NCBI GenBank assembly: GCA_001972305.1
Contig: BDDD01001620.1
Location: 124,001 to 188,000 of the forward strand
Origin: Cephalotus follicularis
Taxonomy: Eukaryota > Streptophyta > Magnoliopsida > Oxalidales > Cephalotaceae
Reading direction: 5' to 3'
Length of the DNA: 64,000 nucleotides
Part shown: positions 11,946-22,957 of the stretch, in pieces
Numbering within the stretch: the stretch's first letter is position 1
Layout: each line of letters opens with the position of its first letter
Position numbers and translations under genes: made by a program
Notes under the pieces: generated by a model
Told to the model about the DNA's origin: nothing
The model's database searches: none
Seen by the model: only the letters and a program-made list of their open reading frames with translations

Positions 11946-12119
11946 TGATATATATGAGATGTATATTGTTAATATTTATGAGATGTAGATTAGTTGTTCA
12001 TATGACCTTAGTATTAGTTATCGTTATCTCTATAATTATTGTTTTTATTCTGTTTAGTCCTATAAACAGATCCTTCACACAGAGTTATATTTATCTATCT
12101 TCTATTTCCCATTGTATCA
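11946..12119 (+). repeat. 3' LTR of old Copia element
   Basis: 174 bp, TGATATAT ... GTATCA, directly after the purine-rich tract TTTAAGGGAGA. GAACA follows at 12120-12124 and matches the left target repeat. Confidence 0.85.
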
Positions 12120-12268
12120 GAACATGCTACTTTTGCAATGTTACAACCATGTGCAATAACTGGATTGAAGTATCTTGGCGGCGATATATATATATATATC
12201 AGTTAAAGGAGATAAGCAAAGCAAGTGGAGATATAAACAAAATGGGCACTTTCATCAAATACGCAGTG

Positions 12269-13564
12269 CTAGATTGAGCACAATACTCTGGGGTAAGTCA
12301 TGCCTCCATTGGTAACTTCAAACATAGTCCGATCTGCCATAAATTAATCAACACGAGACATAAGATAAAACTATATCATGAATTAGATAAACAAATTCAC
12401 ATTTATCACACAAATGTTTAAATTCTGATATTCATATGCTAAAAGTTCGACAATGTAGCTCATTAAAAGAACATGTTTGAGAGATCTCTTATTTGCTAAA
12501 TTTAAATACATAGGAAAAACCATCAATACCCGATTTTCCTCTATTGAATAACGGAATAATATGCTTAAGACATTATACACATCAAAGGCAAAACTGGAAA
12601 AGAGATATATAGGATATAAGCACACCAAATGCTCAAGTATATGGATCACCAAGCCCAAGTAGTTTGTCATTCTTCTCGAAGAAGTGTGATTGACATAGAT
12701 GATCGCGCTTTAACTCCTAAAGATGCACGATGCTGCAAGTAGCATCACCCATTTTTGCTCACATTCTGACCAATGCCTCCATCTATGTAATTATTAAGTG
12801 TCATATTGAGAAAACAATACTTAATGCAACCCCTGATTGTTTATTTACCTATCTTGTATAGAACAACCCAAGGTACCTCTGCATTTTTTTTTTTTACCTG
12901 CCAAAGTATATGTTCATGAATATAAGTCTTGGCTCAAATATTTGAACAACCCCAACCCAGCACCTTTCCAGATTCTTGTCAAATTGCCTCACTCAAATTC
13001 ACTTTTACCAAATTTCATCACCTCGCTTTCAAAATTGGTATTAATCTAATTAGATGTATCACAACGTTAAGTTCATAAACAGAAGGGAAAAAGTGAGAAA
13101 CTTAGATGAACATTTTCAAATGCCATAAGAAAGCAGTCTATATTTTTCTGTTATGGGACATAAATAACTAAACTATGGAAATAAATTTTGAATCAATAGA
13201 GCAATCTAATTTTTTTTGGTAGAAACTTCTTCATAGCTTTGAGATAGAGGGATTGTTGGCTACCAATAATGAGAACACTATTGCAACATCCACACTTAGG
13301 GTTAAAATAACAAGACCAGAGAGGCATACAAATATGAAGGTTATTACGATAGGAGAACAAATAAAAGACATAATTACTATGCAACCAAATACCATACATA
13401 AACTTACCACATTATTTCACCACGGGCATTTTGGGCACCATGAAGCATAGCTTGTTGTACATGGCTGCCTTGACTAATATAATGAGCAGTAGTGTGGTGT
13501 GGGGTAGTGAGCTCCTTCATTGGTTCACTGATTTGAACTTGTTTGAAAAATTGGATCAAACAAT
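12269..13564 (-). CDS. Possible exons of an unrecognised host gene or fragment
   Basis: Three short minus-strand blocks look more coding-like than their surroundings. Block 1 (13564-13408) reads CLIQFFKQVQISEPMKEL then TTPHHTTAHYISQGSHV and ends at a GTAAGT donor. Block 2 (12716-12633) follows a CTTTAG acceptor and reads ELKRDHLCQSHFFEK then NDKLLGLGDPYT and a stop. Block 3 (12333-12269) follows an ATGGCAG acceptor and reads TMFEVTNGGMTYPRVL and a stop. No family was recognised, blocks 2 and 3 cannot both be last exons of one transcript, and no convincing first exon was found. This may be a gene tail, a fragment or chance. Confidence 0.22.
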
Positions 13565-13875
13565 CTTAAGATTATGATCTTTTCTGCTCAGTCTGAAGGA
13601 TAAATATCACGAGATTCTGAAATGAAAAATTGAGCAAACAATAATGTTAGCTGTGATTACTACAAACTAATTGATAAGATTTATTAAAACAGAATTATGG
13701 TTATAGGGCAGTAAATTATAGGGTAAAATATAAGTAATAGGAAATATTTGGACACGTGATCAGGAGAGGAGATAATGTGGAAGCGGTTGGGGCCATTTTG
13801 AGTAGGATTGATGAATGTCTTTGTTCTCCATCATCATTGCTTCCTTATACAATCAATTGATCGATCTATAGTTAT

Positions 13876-13879
<4 letters not shown>

Positions 13880-13911
<32 letters not shown>
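13880..13911. repeat. (AG)n microsatellite
   Basis: About 16 AG units in a row in AT-rich spacer DNA. Confidence 0.95.
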
Positions 13912-13915
<4 letters not shown>

Positions 13916-14725
13916 AAGTGTGTTAGGCAATTTGGATTTAGTAACCAAAAGCAAATACTTATTTATGATATGACCTCTCAATCAAGTGGAGAATTGCAAC
14001 AAAGCACATAAGAGAAGGGCACGAAAATTGACAGACATAGTTTACTAATGTGTAAATGAAGATTAAGGTAGAGGTCGTTACCAAATTCTTGTATAAGAAC
14101 AAACAGAACTTGTCACTAATTACGTTCTTCTCTTTTAGAAATATGACTGACATATAGATATATATGCTACCAATTCTCCTTGATGGTAGTTTTCTATGAT
14201 TACCACATGGGTGGCTCTGATTATCCATTTGAAATCACGGTTAGTTTGACATGAAGTGGTGAAACAAATGATAATAACATGGGGGGCGAATGTCTCTGAC
14301 AATTGGATTTTGTGCAGAAGAGGTGGAGGGAACAAAATGCTACGGTTGCTAGCTAGCATAAACAGAGAGCATGAGTTAAGTTCCATTACTGTATGCATTG
14401 GTAATTCAACTCTGTCCTATTTATAAAATCAACCTTGAAGGGAGAAATCAGAGCATGTAGGCAATAATCAAATCAACTACCATTAGTGTCATAAATAAAA
14501 AAGAAGACGACACATTTTGTTTATAACCTCACCAAGTCAACCATTATATTACAAGGAGAAGGAAAAGTAAAGTACATCGGTGACAATTCTTTCAAATTTA
14601 TATTAAATTTTTGAAAAGTTCTCCTAAATTTTCAATCAAAATGCCAAATATCCTCCCTCGTTCATTCCGTAATCACTTTTCAACCTCAATTTATTATTTA
14701 TTAAAACTTTAGTTACTTTTATTTT

Positions 14726-15682
14726 TGTTGATACAAAAATCCATTCTCTCAACAGTATCCTACGTGGAGGACTTTTATTTGTTAAGAGAAACGCTAACCA
14801 AGGATGCCTGTGAGGAAGAATTTGATCTCGGACACCTGCACAAGGTAACAATAATGGTGGAAAGTCCAGGAGGTTGTACTCCCGGGGACACTCCGACGCT
14901 CAAGTTAGACAAGGTGCAGATGAAATTAATACTCTCTTGAATGTAAAAATTGCTGACCTTTGTTCAGTATGTTGAACTTGTATTTATAGTGGAGTTTTGT
15001 AACTGATAGAGCGTGTAAATCGGATTTGATCATTATCCCCTAGGAAATGCCGAGGATCTCGGACATTCCCTTATCTCCGCCTGTAATCTTGCTGTTTTCC
15101 TTAGTTTGTAGTTGACTGTGACTCTATCCCTTTATTTGGATAAGTGTGGATCCCGTGAATCCAGGTGCAGATAACTCCCTTATCCCGTAGTTAAGGTTGA
15201 GGTCCTCCGTGATAGAATTGTAGAAGAAATCAACTATGATACTGTCGCCGAGGTTGTATGCCCCTCAATGTTTCCTTCTCCTCCTCAGTAATATGTGCTT
15301 AAGTAGCCAAGTCCCCCTTTAGTCCGAGGACCAAAGCAATTTTGGTATGTCCGAGGAGGAGCTTCTCAGTTTCTGTGTAGTGGAGGGAGTTCCTCCTGTT
15401 CTCCACCTGATAGATACTTTGGGCCGAGGGAGTCCTCGGCCCTCACACCATGAGTATGGTCTTCTGCCATTGAGTCCGAGGAGTTTCCTCGGACTTGTGG
15501 TCTCAGTGTGTTGTCCTCAACAAATAATGATCCTCGGCCCTAGGTCCGAGGAGGACATTCTTTGTCATGTGTGTGCTCCTCGGCATCCCCTGCTTGTCAA
15601 GCTTGTAATCCCTTTTGGACAACTGGTCAAGTCTGCAGTGGACACGTGTCTTTGCTATTATAAGCATATTTTTCCTCCATCA
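14726..15682 (-). repeat. Element A 3' LTR
   Basis: 957 bp, TGTTGATACA ... CTCCATCA. On the minus strand a TATA box (CTATAAATA, 14981-14990) lies about 700 bp into the LTR, and the conserved leader box (14864-14907) follows it. The upstream U3 part (15322-15585) is packed with CCGAGG/CCTCGG cores. Confidence 0.95.
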
Positions 15683-15697
15683 TATGCCCCCCTGGTC
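15683..15697 (-). other. Element A polypurine tract
   Basis: On the minus strand this reads ACCAGGGGGGCATA directly before the 3' LTR. It is the expected plus-strand primer, and B, C and D carry near-identical tracts. Confidence 0.8.
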
Positions 15698-16084
15698 CTT
15701 GTTCTCTAAGCTTGGTCAGAGGAGGAGGACCAGAGTTGAGAGCCGTGGCCCAGGCAATACTCCTCTGCAGTATGTCGTGTTAGCTTCTCCTTGCACAAAT
15801 GGTCCGAGGCTGAGAGTATAACCTTTGTTGTTCCTCTGCCACACCCCCTAGTCTTCTTGAGCCAAGGACTAGAGCTTGTCCTTTGGTCTGCCTTCATTGT
15901 CATTAAATAGCCTCGAGTTTTGAACTGGCATGATTAGCCTTTAAGTTGCGTATTGAGTACGCTTCATACGTGGCATGTGCAGAGCAGTTCCCGCCTCTGC
16001 CTTTTCGTTTCCCGCGCCTGATTTGACCTTCTGTCTTCCCACTGTTGGATCTTATGCGAGGTGGAGGGTCAGGATCCGAGGATG

Positions 16085-16900
16085 GGGTCTATAAAAGCTT
16101 TTGCTTTTCTCATAACAACTTTCGCTTCTTCAACTTTAAGAATTCACAGATCTTTGAGAGCTTTGTCGAGTTTCGAGGAGAAGAAACAGGCAGTTGAGGA
16201 CTTGGAGGAGAGGACAGCCGAGATGAAGGTGCTGGAGGCCAAGCTGAAACTAGCTGAGGAGAAAAACCATGGCCTGGTGGCCGAGCTTCAAAGGCAGCAG
16301 AGGAAAGAGAAGGAGCAGCTGAAGAAGGAACAGCATCAGGCCGTGGCCGACTTTAAGAACTCGGAGGAGTTCAAGGAGTTGCTGAGGTCCACCGTGGAGG
16401 AGTTTAAAGGCTCGGAGGAATTTGATGAAGCAGTCTTCCAGGAGTCGTCCGAGTACTTTCGCCGAGGCTTCTATGCCTGTCGGAACTGGGTCGCTTCTCT
16501 GAAGCCTGATCTTCCCTTGGATGAGGTGGTGTATTGTCAGTCTGCCGATACATTTGACTTCTACCCCGAGGGAATCGATGAGGTGGAGGACAGGGTCCGC
16601 CAGAGGTTGGCTCAAGAGGCCTCAGCTGCTCCCGTGGGCGAGGTGCCAACCCCTACTTCTCCAGAAGTGGTCATTCTCGCTGAGGATCCTGCTGTTGTTC
16701 CTTCTTCCTCGGCTGCTGAGGACATTTTTGCTGGTGTTGGTGATCCTCCTCTTCCTTCAACTGCGGCCTTTTTTGCTCCACTACCTCCTCCCGAAGATCC
16801 CTTGGCTGAGCAAGAAAATACTCCTCAGCTTTAGCTTTTATTTTTACCTTGTCTTGTACTAGTTTTTCCTTTGTAACCTTCATGGATCATGAATAAAAAA
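16085..16900 (+). pseudogene. Element A opposite-strand ORF (aORF), short form
   Basis: An open frame running against the element, between integrase and the 3' LTR. A TATA-like TCTATAAAAG lies at 16085-16095 and an AATAAA at 16892-16897. The protein part (frame ends 16834) is a charged coiled coil (EEKKQAVEDLEERTAEMK) followed by KNSEEFKELL, SSEYFRRGFYACRNWV and an acidic, proline-rich tail. The same C-terminal plan (NFRRGYYTCRN, FIPEGIEEAEDEA) appears in elements B and C. Such extra opposite-strand ORFs are known in plant Tat elements; their role is unknown. Here only the C-terminal half of the plan is present. Confidence 0.75.
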
Positions 16901-17509
16901 TTTCCTTTCTCATTCTCTGACTTTGCATTTAAATTTTTCTGCTAAGTGTTGTGGTTGATCTCTGCTTGTTGAACTTGTTGATAATTCCCTTAGGAATTTT
17001 TGTCTTCATAGTAATCTCGGACTTCACACATAAGAGAACACTCAATCTTCAAAAGAACTTAAGTAACTTAACAAAAATATAGGTGCAAGAGGCTCTGTCT
17101 TCTCGGACTTGATCTTCAATTGCACCCTTGTATACTTGAACTTTGAAAATATACAGTGGTAATTCCCTTGGGAATTTTCTCCTCGTTGTGACCTCGGACT
17201 TCTGGCATAAGTGGGAAACTAACTCCACAGAGGTTTAAGTAACCAATAATAAAAAGTACAAGCCCTTGCGTTCTCGGACTTAATCTACTCCAGATGTGTT
17301 TGAACTTTGAGTGTGTATGTATACTGATAGTTCCTTAGAACTTTTAACTTTATACAAATCACTAACCTTTGGTAGGCGAGGTCACAAAAGCTTGATAGTC
17401 CCCGTAGGACCCTTCATCTTTGAGAGTACTTTAATTTGATAGTATCTCAGTCTTCACAGTATCTTTATTCTCATAGTTTGAGTTCTTGGTCTGCTCGGAC
17501 AAGTTCTCA

Positions 17510-17700
17510 CGGGTTTGCCGAGGAGAGCATCGTCTGACCTAGGGTGTTCTAGGACAGGTCGGCTGAGCTTTCAGTCCACTTAGAGACACTTGTATTAAAG
17601 TGCTCAGTCCGACGAGCTTGATCGTTGCGAGTTCCCATGGATTCGCCTTTCAAGTCACGACTTTAGGCCTGGTTGGACAAGTTCTCATGGTGTTGCCAAC
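17510..17700. repeat. Element A: three spaced palindromic motifs
   Basis: Copies of an AAGTTCCCATGGGTTTGCC-like motif start near 17510, 17629 and 17678 (spacing 119 and 49). The same trio at nearly the same spacing occurs in B, C and D. Confidence 0.7.
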
Positions 17701-17759
17701 CAGTGTTTGCTCACTTAGGAGTCTTGATGCTTCCTTAGAAGTCTTTGTTGATAAGTGTA

Positions 17760-17845
17760 GATGCTCCTCGGAAGGAGTCTTTTTCTTGCTCCTCGGAAGG
17801 AGGCTTTTATTGTGCTCCTCGGAAGGAGGCTTTTGTTTGTGCATC
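17760..17845. repeat. Element A short tandem of CTCCTCGGAAGGAG motif
   Basis: Three near copies of TGCTCCTCGGAAGGAG plus a T-rich spacer. It stands where D has its 25-bp array and B/C have related CCCGGGGGAGG motifs. Confidence 0.8.
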
Positions 17846-18128
17846 CTTGGATGCTCTTGAACGTCTGTTTGGCTGGTCTACGTAAGACCTCGGCCCATGT
17901 TGATTTTCTTCTTTGAGAATTAGCCTAAGTAAGGCTTAGGAAACCTCGGATCTTGGTGCCCCCTTGAGGGCATGGTCCGAGATGCTTTAAGTTGAACTGA
18001 GGGAACTGATCGGTGGCTGTTCAGAGGTTTGAGGACTTGAACATTGGACCTCCGGTCCCTTGCAAACTTGGAAATATAGAAAACAAATCTTGAAAAATTT
18101 CGAACTTTCATTGAAAATTTCTTACAAT

Positions 18129-19832
18129 TTATTGATAGTACTTCCTCAGATGCTCGGCATTCCAAGCTCTGGCAATCTCCCTACCCCCCAAAGTTTCAAG
18201 TTTGAATGTTCCTGGGCGGAGGACCCTTTTGATCTTGTATGGGCCTTCCCAGGCAGGGGCTAACTTTCCTCTGGTACCAGTAGGATCTGCCACTGCTGAG
18301 TTACGTAGGACTAGATCTCCTTGCCTTAGTGGTCTTGGGCTTACTTTCTTGTTGTAATAATGACTTACCCTTTGTTTATAGGCTGCAACTCTGATCACCG
18401 CCTTATCTCTGAGTTCTTCCACTAGGTCGAGGATGCTTCTCAGCCCTTCTTCATTGTTGTCTTCAGTGAAGTGCACAACTCTTGGTGATTGTACTCCAAC
18501 CTCCACTGGTATCACGGCTTCTGCTCCGAAACACAAGCTGTATGGGGATTCCCCTGTTGTAGTCCGAGGGGTGGTTCTATATGCCCACAGCACGCTTGGT
18601 AACTCCTCGGTCCACCTTCCTTTGCTGTCTTCTAGCCGCTTTTTCAAGCCCGAGATGATTTCTCTGTTGATCACCTCGGCTTGACCATTACTTTAAGGGT
18701 AGGCTACTGAAGCAAGCCTATGCTCTATCCTCCATTCTCTGCAAAAGTCCCGGAAGGCTTGGCAATCAAACTGCTTACCATTATCTGTGATAATGGTCAT
18801 TGGAACTCCGAATCTGCAAATTATTGACTTCCACACAAAACTCTCTGTGTTCTTCTCTGTTATTGTGGCCAAAGGCTCTGCCTCCACCCACTTAGTAAAG
18901 TAATCAACTGCCATAATGAGAAACTTCCTCTGGCCCGTAGCCATTGGTAGTGGTCCAACGAAGTCCATTCCCCATTGTACGAAGGGCCACGGGGCCGTTA
19001 TTGAGGTCAGAGGTTGAGAAGGCCTTCTGCTTATATTGGCATTCCTCTGACACTTGTCACACTTCCTCACTAAGTTTATAGCGTCTTGATGCATAGTCGG
19101 CCAGTAGTAACCTTGCCTTAACAGCTTGTGAGACAAAGTCCTGCCCCCAGTGTGATTCCCACAAATTCCTTCATGAACTTCCCTCAGAGCGTAATCGGCC
19201 TCTGAAGGGTTTAAACATCTAAGCCAAGGAAATGAGAAAGACCTCTTGTAGAGAATTCTATCTCGGAATTGGAATCTGTTTGCTCTGTAAACTAGCTTCC
19301 TCGCCTCTGATGGGTCCTCGGGCAGGAGCCCATCCCTTAGCCAAATAACAAAGGGAGTCATCCAATTTGGCTCCTGTGGATCATCTATGTCCATTACCTC
19401 TGCTTGAGAGATGGTTGGACGCTCCAGGTAATCAACTACCACTGTTTGGTTTTTCTCCAACTCCTCTGCTGTTGCTAGCTTTGATAGTTGGTCTGCTCTG
19501 ACATTCTCTGCTCTTGGCACTTTCACAATCCTCAACATTTCAAAGGCTGTCCGTATACCTTGAAAATGGGATAAGTATTTTGTCATGAGGTCTTCTCTGG
19601 CCTCATACTCTCCATTCGCCAAGCCAACCACTAACTGAGAATCACTTGAGGCTTCAATCCTCTGCACTTCCAAGTGTTTAGTAATTGTCAATCCAGCTAT
19701 CAGAGCTTCCCACTCAGCTTCATTATTCGTGGCTTTGAATTTGAATCTCAAAGCATACTCCAACGTCCACCCATCTGGACTCGTTAATACCAATCCTGCT
19801 CCACTGCCAGTGAGGCATGAGGATCCATCCAC
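18129..19832 (-). pseudogene. Element A RNase H and integrase region
   Basis: The minus-strand frame opens with a Gypsy RNase H domain (DGSSCLTGSGAGLVL, ATNNEAEWEALIAGL, SSDSQLVVG). Integrase follows: the zinc-binding HHCC type region (HEGICGNHTGG ... CDKCQRN), the core with WGMDFVGPLP, DYFTKWVEAEPL and ITDNGKQFDC, and the C-terminal part (PYKIKRVLRPGTFKLE). RNase H before integrase marks Gypsy. The region is broken. Confidence 0.92.
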
Positions 19833-19849
19833 TGATAACTTTCACATCT

Positions 19850-21582
19850 CCTTCTCGTTCTCGGAAGGGTTCTCCTCCATACACTCCGTAGGGTTCTCTT
19901 CTCTGCTCTCTTCTTCCTTGAGGAGCATCTCTGTCAACATACTTGCGTAGATGTCCCTTTCTGATCAAATCCTCAATCTGATTTTTCAACTGCCTGCACT
20001 CCTCGGTGTCGTGGCCGTGGTCACGATGATAACGGCAGTACTTCTCTACACTTCTGTTCTCTGCCGGGGCCCTCATCTTCTCAGGCCACTGGAAAGGGAC
20101 CTTATCTTACTCCACTGCAAGTATTTTAGTACGTGTGTCCAGGAGGGGGGCAAAAGTGTTGTAAGAAGGTATGGGTGCTCCTCCCCTGGATGTGCCTTCT
20201 CGTCTGGAAAGCTTATGTCTGAGGTCTCCTTTGGACAGGTCTGACCTCTCCTTCCTCTTCTCTCTTCTCTCGGGAGCATTTCGTGAAGGCTCCCTTCTCT
20301 CCTCCTGCTGGCCAGTCCAAGGAGCTTTTTGCTTCCTGGCCAACATCTCTTCCTCGGCATTCACATACCTCTCCGCCCTCTTCAACAGGTCTGCCATGTC
20401 CTTGGCTGGTTTCTTCAGCAGGGAGAAAGTGAACTTAGAGTTGCTCCTCAGCCCATTATTCAAGGCTGCTAGAGCAAAGGACGGCTCCAGGTCCTTAACT
20501 GTAAGAGATTCTTTATTGAACCTAGTGAGGTAATCTCTCAATGTATCATCTTTACCCTACACCACATTGATGAGGTGGGTAGAGTTTCTCCTCTGCGTTG
20601 TGCTGTTGAGGAACTTCGTCACAAATAGCTCCGTAAACTGATCGAAGCTCCTCACTGAATTCTTGGCCAAGGTGAAGTATCATGATTGGGCAGCTCCATT
20701 TAAAGTCACTGGGAACCCTCGGCAAAGCATGGCGTCCGAGGCCTGATGCATCCACATTGCCTGGATATAAGTGCGTACATGCTGGATGGGGTCCGTGGAC
20801 CCATCGTACTTATCGAGATTTGGGTTTCGGAACCCACTGGGGACTGGCTCTGCTGTTATCTCAGTTGTGAAGGGGTGTGCATTGATATTTTGCACCTCGG
20901 ATAGGTGCCCCCTTTGTTGTTCCACTCCTCGGAACCTCCTTTCAATGTCTGCCAGCCTCCTGTTCACTGCCTGCTCTACCTCTTCAATGTTCCTAACTCT
21001 GCTAGAAACATGTGACCCTCCAGCCACTGAGGCTGGGGGGTTGGCCCTACTTCCTCGGGCAGTACCAGCTCTGCGTGGAGCATTAGAACGCACTTGTGCC
21101 TCCTCTGCTCCCCTATCCTGCTGCCGAGGATCCACATCCATGGGCTGGTACTGAGAGTGTCCTCTCTTGGGATCGTTGGGATGATCCCTAGCAGTCGAGG
21201 ACTCAGCTCTCTGAGACGCATTGATCTCAGCTCTCCTTCCCAGGGGATTGTCGTCCCCTGACCGCCTAGGGGGAAGTTCGTCTCCCCTTGGTGGGTTTCG
21301 CCTGGCACCTCGTGGGTGCCTTGTCTCCACCTCTGGCCTATGAGGGCCAGAAACTCCTCGGACCACTGGGTGAGCAGGCCCGGCTTGTTGTTGGTTGGCC
21401 AAAGTTGTGACCAACAGATCTGTGATACGCTCCATCCCTTGGAGGAGCTGATTGAGTTGCTCCCCTGTAACGGGAGCTTGTTGTTGTGCCACCACTTGGG
21501 CGACTTCTTCTGGAGGAGCTATGACCTCCTGGTGTTGTTGGCTGCCAGTGGCTCCAACTAGGGTGTTCTTCCTTGGAGGCAT
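19850..21582 (-). pseudogene. Element A gag region
   Basis: It begins MPPRKNTLVGATG at 21582, about 45 bp inside the 5' LTR. A long charged N-terminal part (RPEVETRHPRGARR) is followed by the retrotransposon gag core (TEITAEPVPSGFRNP, LDKYDGSTDP, MLCRGFPVTL, SLTVKDLEPSFALAAL) and a Cys/His knuckle-like stretch (KYCRYHRDHGHDTEEC). Gag would form the particle shell. The region is broken. Confidence 0.9.
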
Positions 21583-21607
21583 GATCGGTGATGACTTTTT
21601 GTAGCGT

Positions 21608-21626
21608 TTCCCACAGACGGCGCCAA
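21608..21626 (-). other. Element A primer binding site
   Basis: The minus strand reads TTGGCGCCGTCTGTGGGAA next to the 5' LTR. This is the common primer site of plant Tat/Athila-group Gypsy elements. Confidence 0.9.
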
Positions 21627-21627
21627 C

Positions 21628-22584
21628 TGTTGATACAAAAATCCCTTCTCTCAACAGTATCCTACGTGGAGGACTTTTATTTGTTAAGAGAAACGCTAAC
21701 CAAGGATGCCTGTGAGGAAGAATTTGATCTCGGACACCTGCACAAGGTAACAATAATGGTGGAAAGTCCAGGAGGTTGTACTCCCGGGGACACTCCGACG
21801 CTCAAGTTAGACAAGGTGCAGATGAAATTAATACTCTCTTGAATGTAAAAATTGCTGACCTTTGTTCAGTATGTTGAACTTGTATTTATAGTGGAGTTTT
21901 GTAACTGATAGAGCGTGTAAATCGGATTTGATCATTATCCCCTAGGAAATGCCGAGGATCTCGGACATTCCCTTATCTCCGCCTGTAATCTTGCTGTTTT
22001 CCTTAGTTTGTAGTTGACTGTGACTCTATCCCTTTATTTGGATAAGTGTGGATCCCGTGAATCCAGGTGCAGATAACTCCCTTATCCCGTAGATAAGGTT
22101 GAGGTCCTCCGTGATAGAATTGTAGAAGAAATCAACTATGATACTGTCGCCGAGGTTGGATGCCCCTCAATGTTTCCTTCTCCTCCTCAGTAATATGTGC
22201 TTAAGTAGCCAAGTCCCCCTTTAGTCCGAGGACCAAAGCGATTTTGGTATGTCCGAGGAGGAGCTTCTCAGTTTCTGTATAGTGGAGGGAGTTCCTCCTG
22301 TTCTCCACTGGATAGATACTTTGGGCCGAGGGAGTCCTCGGCCCTCACACCATGAGTATGGTCTTCTGCCATTGAGTCCGAGGAGTTTCCTCGGACTTGT
22401 GGTCTCAGTGTGTTGTCCTCAACAAATAATGATCCTCGGCCCTAGGTCCGAGGAGGACATTCTTTGTCATGTGTGTGCTCCTCGGCATCCCCTGCTTGTC
22501 AAGCTTATAATCCCTTTTGGACAACTGGTCAAGTCTGCAGTGGACACGTGTTTTTGCTATTATAAGCATATTTTTCCTCCATCA
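21628..22584 (-). repeat. Element A 5' LTR
   Basis: 957 bp, about 99% identical to 14726-15682. ATTTT follows at 22585-22589. Its outer end is 373 bp upstream of the PRPL10 start codon, and its own transcription points away from that gene. Confidence 0.95.
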
Positions 22585-22882
22585 ATTTTATAAAAAAAAA
22601 AATCAAAACACTTACTTTTATAGATCACATAATTTAATTCGTTAAAATTCTTTTTATAAATTTTAATATTTGACAAAAAAAATTTACGACGTCTACAGCA
22701 GTTCTAAAATATATTTATCAAACACATATTAACTTTTTGATAATACCATTTACTAAAATTACTTTAAAAAAACATTTTTTTATTAAACAGGACTTATATT
22801 TTTTTTTTTTAAAAATTAGACCAAAAACGACGTTGTTGAGGTTGTTTTGAAAAGGGTAGAAACCAAAACGCAGCGTTTATGG

Positions 22883-22889
22883 TATAAGA
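22883..22889 (+). promoter_or_regulatory. TATA-like box of PRPL10
   Basis: TATAAGA about 70 bp upstream of the start codon. An AAACGCAGCGTTT near-palindrome lies just before it (about 22866-22878). Placement fits a core promoter; this is inferred from sequence only. Confidence 0.45.
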
Positions 22890-22957
22890 TAAGACCCTGG
22901 CCACTTGACACTCTCTGTTTCCACCATTCCATTCATCAGTGAGACAGATAAACACCG

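Larger units (their letters stand above)
3062..12119 (+). mobile_element. Old Copia retrotransposon, Ale/Retrofit-like, with nested insertions
   Basis: A fossil Copia element on the plus strand. GAACA flanks it at 3057-3061 and 12120-12124. The LTRs are short (174 bp at the 3' end) and differ at roughly a fifth to a quarter of positions, so it is old. Without its insertions it would be about 4.9 kb, normal for the family. Parts in order: 5' LTR, degraded Met-type primer site (3409-3420), gag (about 3585-4285 and 8309-8720), protease, integrase, reverse transcriptase, RNase H, PPT-like tract, 3' LTR. It is broken, with on the order of ten or more disabling changes besides the insertions. The small LTRs and the RT/RNase H wording (ISYFLGLEV, LSQAKYA, AGLTDSK) suggest Ale/Retrofit. 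Confidence 0.85.
12125..14720. other. AT-rich spacer between two LTR elements
   Basis: About 2.6 kb of unique-looking AT-rich DNA. It holds a short (TA)n run near 12184, the GA microsatellite at 13880 and the weak exon candidates listed separately. No full gene is seen. Confidence 0.6.
14726..22584 (-). mobile_element. Element A: young, shortened Tat-type Gypsy retrotransposon
   Basis: A 7.86 kb fossil on the minus strand, flanked by ATTTT at 14721-14725 and 22585-22589. Both LTRs are 957 bp and differ at about nine positions by eye (about 1%), so the insertion is recent. Parts: 5' LTR (21628-22584), primer site, gag, RNase H, integrase, a 3' untranslated part with an opposite-strand ORF, PPT, 3' LTR (14726-15682). 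RNase H and integrase follow in Gypsy order. The opposite-strand ORF and the GGCGCC primer site point to the Tat lineage. It is broken, with a handful of disabling changes, and is shorter than B and C, so it would have depended on relatives to move. Confidence 0.92.

Noticed and set aside
12383-12670. Minus-strand 95-codon ORF
   Set aside because: AT-rich, biased to Leu/Ile/Tyr/Asn as expected by chance, and overlapping a better but still weak exon candidate.
15347-15709. Plus-strand ORFs in the LTRs of element A
   Set aside because: They run through the U3 with its CCGAGG repeats; the same frame appears in both LTRs and has no domain.
16250-16615. Minus-strand ORF of 121 codons inside element A
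   Set aside because: Shadow of the aORF coiled coil on the plus strand; Leu-rich wording follows from CTC/CTT complements of Glu/Lys codons.
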